The notes under the pieces: model-generated | Seen by the model: the letters and a program-made list of their open reading frames with translations, nothing else | Database searches by the model: none | What the model was told of the DNA's origin: nothing | Shown: one piece after another, positions 28,506-28,509 of the stretch | Layout: each line of letters opens with the position of its first letter | Position numbering within the stretch: position 1 is the stretch's first letter | DNA from: Zygnema cylindricum | Lineage: Eukaryota; Streptophyta; Zygnematophyceae; Zygnematales; Zygnemataceae | Direction: 5' to 3' | NCBI GenBank assembly: GCA_037447655.1 | Contig: JBBHKE010002251.1 | Coordinates: 64,001-92,509 of the forward strand | DNA: 28,509 nt | Program-made: the position numbers and the translations under genes

Positions 28506-28509
28506 AAAC
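28228..28509 (-). other. gene B intron 1, acceptor side, with an A28 run at the window edge
   Basis: On the coding strand, C/T-rich sequence leads to CCTCCAG before the PAN exon, as in gene A but without a pure C run. The + strand carries 28 A at 28474-28501. The signal exon is not reached. The ORF at 28144-28455 (-) is the intron read through into the PAN exon in the wrong frame. Confidence 0.6.

Overview
The window is nuclear DNA of a eukaryote. Genes are interrupted by GT..AG introns, gene density is very low, AT-rich spacers alternate with G/C homopolymers and purine tracts, and decayed Ty1/copia fragments, cut-and-paste transposons, minisatellites and microsatellites fill most of the rest. 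There are no bacterial operons, ribosome-binding sites or CRISPR arrays. The Ser-Pro-Pro-Pro linkers in the two real genes resemble hydroxyproline-rich wall or matrix proteins of algae and plants, so an alga or other walled protist is plausible, but I cannot name the lineage.

The main content is a small family of unrecognised single-pass membrane proteins, found by assembling exons on the minus strand. Gene A (5136 to 3335) is complete: signal-peptide exon, PAN/apple-like cysteine-rich exon, Pro-rich linker exon, and transmembrane exon with a short tail. Gene B (28227 to 24683) has the same last three exons; its first exon lies beyond the window edge. Every intron inside both coding regions is phase 1, so the internal exons are symmetrical modules. 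Two damaged relatives occur: copy 1 (+ strand, 902-2036) keeps the signal exon and a possible last exon but has lost the middle; copy 3 (- strand, 9637-9571) is a signal exon whose ATG has become AAG. A CCAAT box lies exactly 26 bp before the start position in all three signal-exon copies.

Layout: 1-720 copia integrase remnant (-); 838-2036 copy 1; 2340-5400 gene A with 3' flank and promoter; 5892-6354 hAT-type element; 6797-7335 TA-flanked MITE; 7480-8560 tandem array of about 120-bp units; 8620-8902 copia RNase H piece; 9571-9915 copy 3; 10410-12125 Harbinger-like element carrying a nested hAT-type element; 13407-13918 MITE; 15014-15362 25-bp minisatellite; 16060-18456 copia reverse transcriptase/RNase H remnants and a probable 3' LTR; 19199-20158 second Harbinger-like element; 21309-21847 MITE; 22065-22127 paired hairpins; 23530-28509 gene B, whose second intron holds a minisatellite invaded by three MITEs, one inserted inside another.

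The inferred job of the gene family is a cell-surface protein: a secreted PAN-type binding domain held off the membrane by a stiff Pro-rich stalk, a transmembrane helix with a GG-x2-GG motif that could drive helix packing, and a short tail. The ligand and pathway are unknown. Nothing was checked against a database; family calls rest on motifs visible in the translations.
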